Positions 5,404 to 5,464 of a stretch of DNA of 5,464 bases are shown piece by piece. A program made the translations under genes and the position numbers. This DNA comes from Brooklawnia sp050943675 (GTDB lineage: Bacteria; Actinomycetota; Actinomycetes; Propionibacteriales; Propionibacteriaceae): assembly GCA_050943675.1 (NCBI GenBank), contig JBMNPP010000184.1, positions 1-5,464 of the forward strand, written 5' to 3'. Numbering within the stretch: position 1 is the stretch's first letter; every line of letters starts with the position of its first letter. The notes beneath the pieces were generated by a model, which worked only from the letters and a program-made list of their open reading frames with translations, was not told the DNA's origin and did no database searches.

Positions 5404-5464
5404 ATGCCCGGGCTACCGCTGATCGTGCTGGTGGGACCGACGGCCAGCGGCAAGTCGTCGCTGG
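5404..5464 (+). CDS. miaA: tRNA dimethylallyltransferase MiaA, N-terminal part (cut by window edge)
   Basis: Only 20 codons plus one base are present. The residues include VLVGPTASGKS with the P-loop GPTASGKS at residues 11-18 (K17), the hallmark N-terminus of MiaA, which transfers a dimethylallyl group from DMAPP to N6 of A37 in tRNA. The product is the substrate of MiaB, encoded immediately upstream. ATG at 5404 starts 2 bases after the miaB stop, so cotranscription and translational coupling are expected. No separate ribosome binding site is visible. P-loop plus position make the call firm despite the short fragment. Confidence 0.92.
   Translation, partial: MPGLPLIVLVGPTASGKSSL

Overview
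This is a GC-rich (by eye roughly mid-60s % G+C) chromosomal window from a high-GC Gram-positive bacterium. The supporting signs are the gene order DUF3046 - recA - recX - rny - miaB - miaA, a LexA box of the actinobacterial/Bacillus type (CGAAC-N4-GTTCG), a second recA promoter of the actinobacterial damage-inducible type, and two genes that look leaderless. An RNase Y gene next to recX, plus a divergent lhr helicase gene, makes Propionibacteriaceae or a relative my best guess. The family assignment is inference from gene content and protein style, not from a database search.

Layout. Positions 324 to 1 (minus strand) hold the N-terminal 108 codons of a large Lhr-type superfamily 2 helicase, cut by the window edge. 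A 50-base divergent spacer separates it from a 64-residue DUF3046 protein (375-569, plus). The 210-base gap 570-779 is the recA control region. It holds a sigma-70-like promoter with a LexA box between its -35 and -10 elements, then a perfect DnaA-box 9-mer (TTATCCACA), then a close match to the RecA-NDp/PafBC promoter motif, and finally a 7-1-7 inverted repeat directly in front of the recA ribosome binding site. recA (780-1832) and recX (1835-2383) are 2 bases apart. RNase Y (rny, 2447-3883) follows with its own strong ribosome binding site. miaB (3929-5401) starts just after a good -10 hexamer with no ribosome binding site, so it may be transcribed separately and leaderless. miaA starts 2 bases after miaB (5404) and runs off the window.

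How the genes work together. recA and recX encode the recombinase/SOS co-protease and its modulator, under an apparent dual damage response (LexA relief plus PafBC activation). Lhr is also a DNA-repair-associated helicase. rny encodes a membrane-anchored endoribonuclease for mRNA turnover. miaA and miaB act in sequence on adenosine 37 of tRNAs reading UNN codons: MiaA adds the isopentenyl group and MiaB the methylthio group.

The genes are ordinary core genes, all intact apart from the two cut by the window ends. I saw no mobile element, CRISPR array, tRNA, rRNA or intein, and no undescribed multi-gene system. The most interesting material is regulatory and lies upstream of recA (605-760), together with the two leaderless-type starts.
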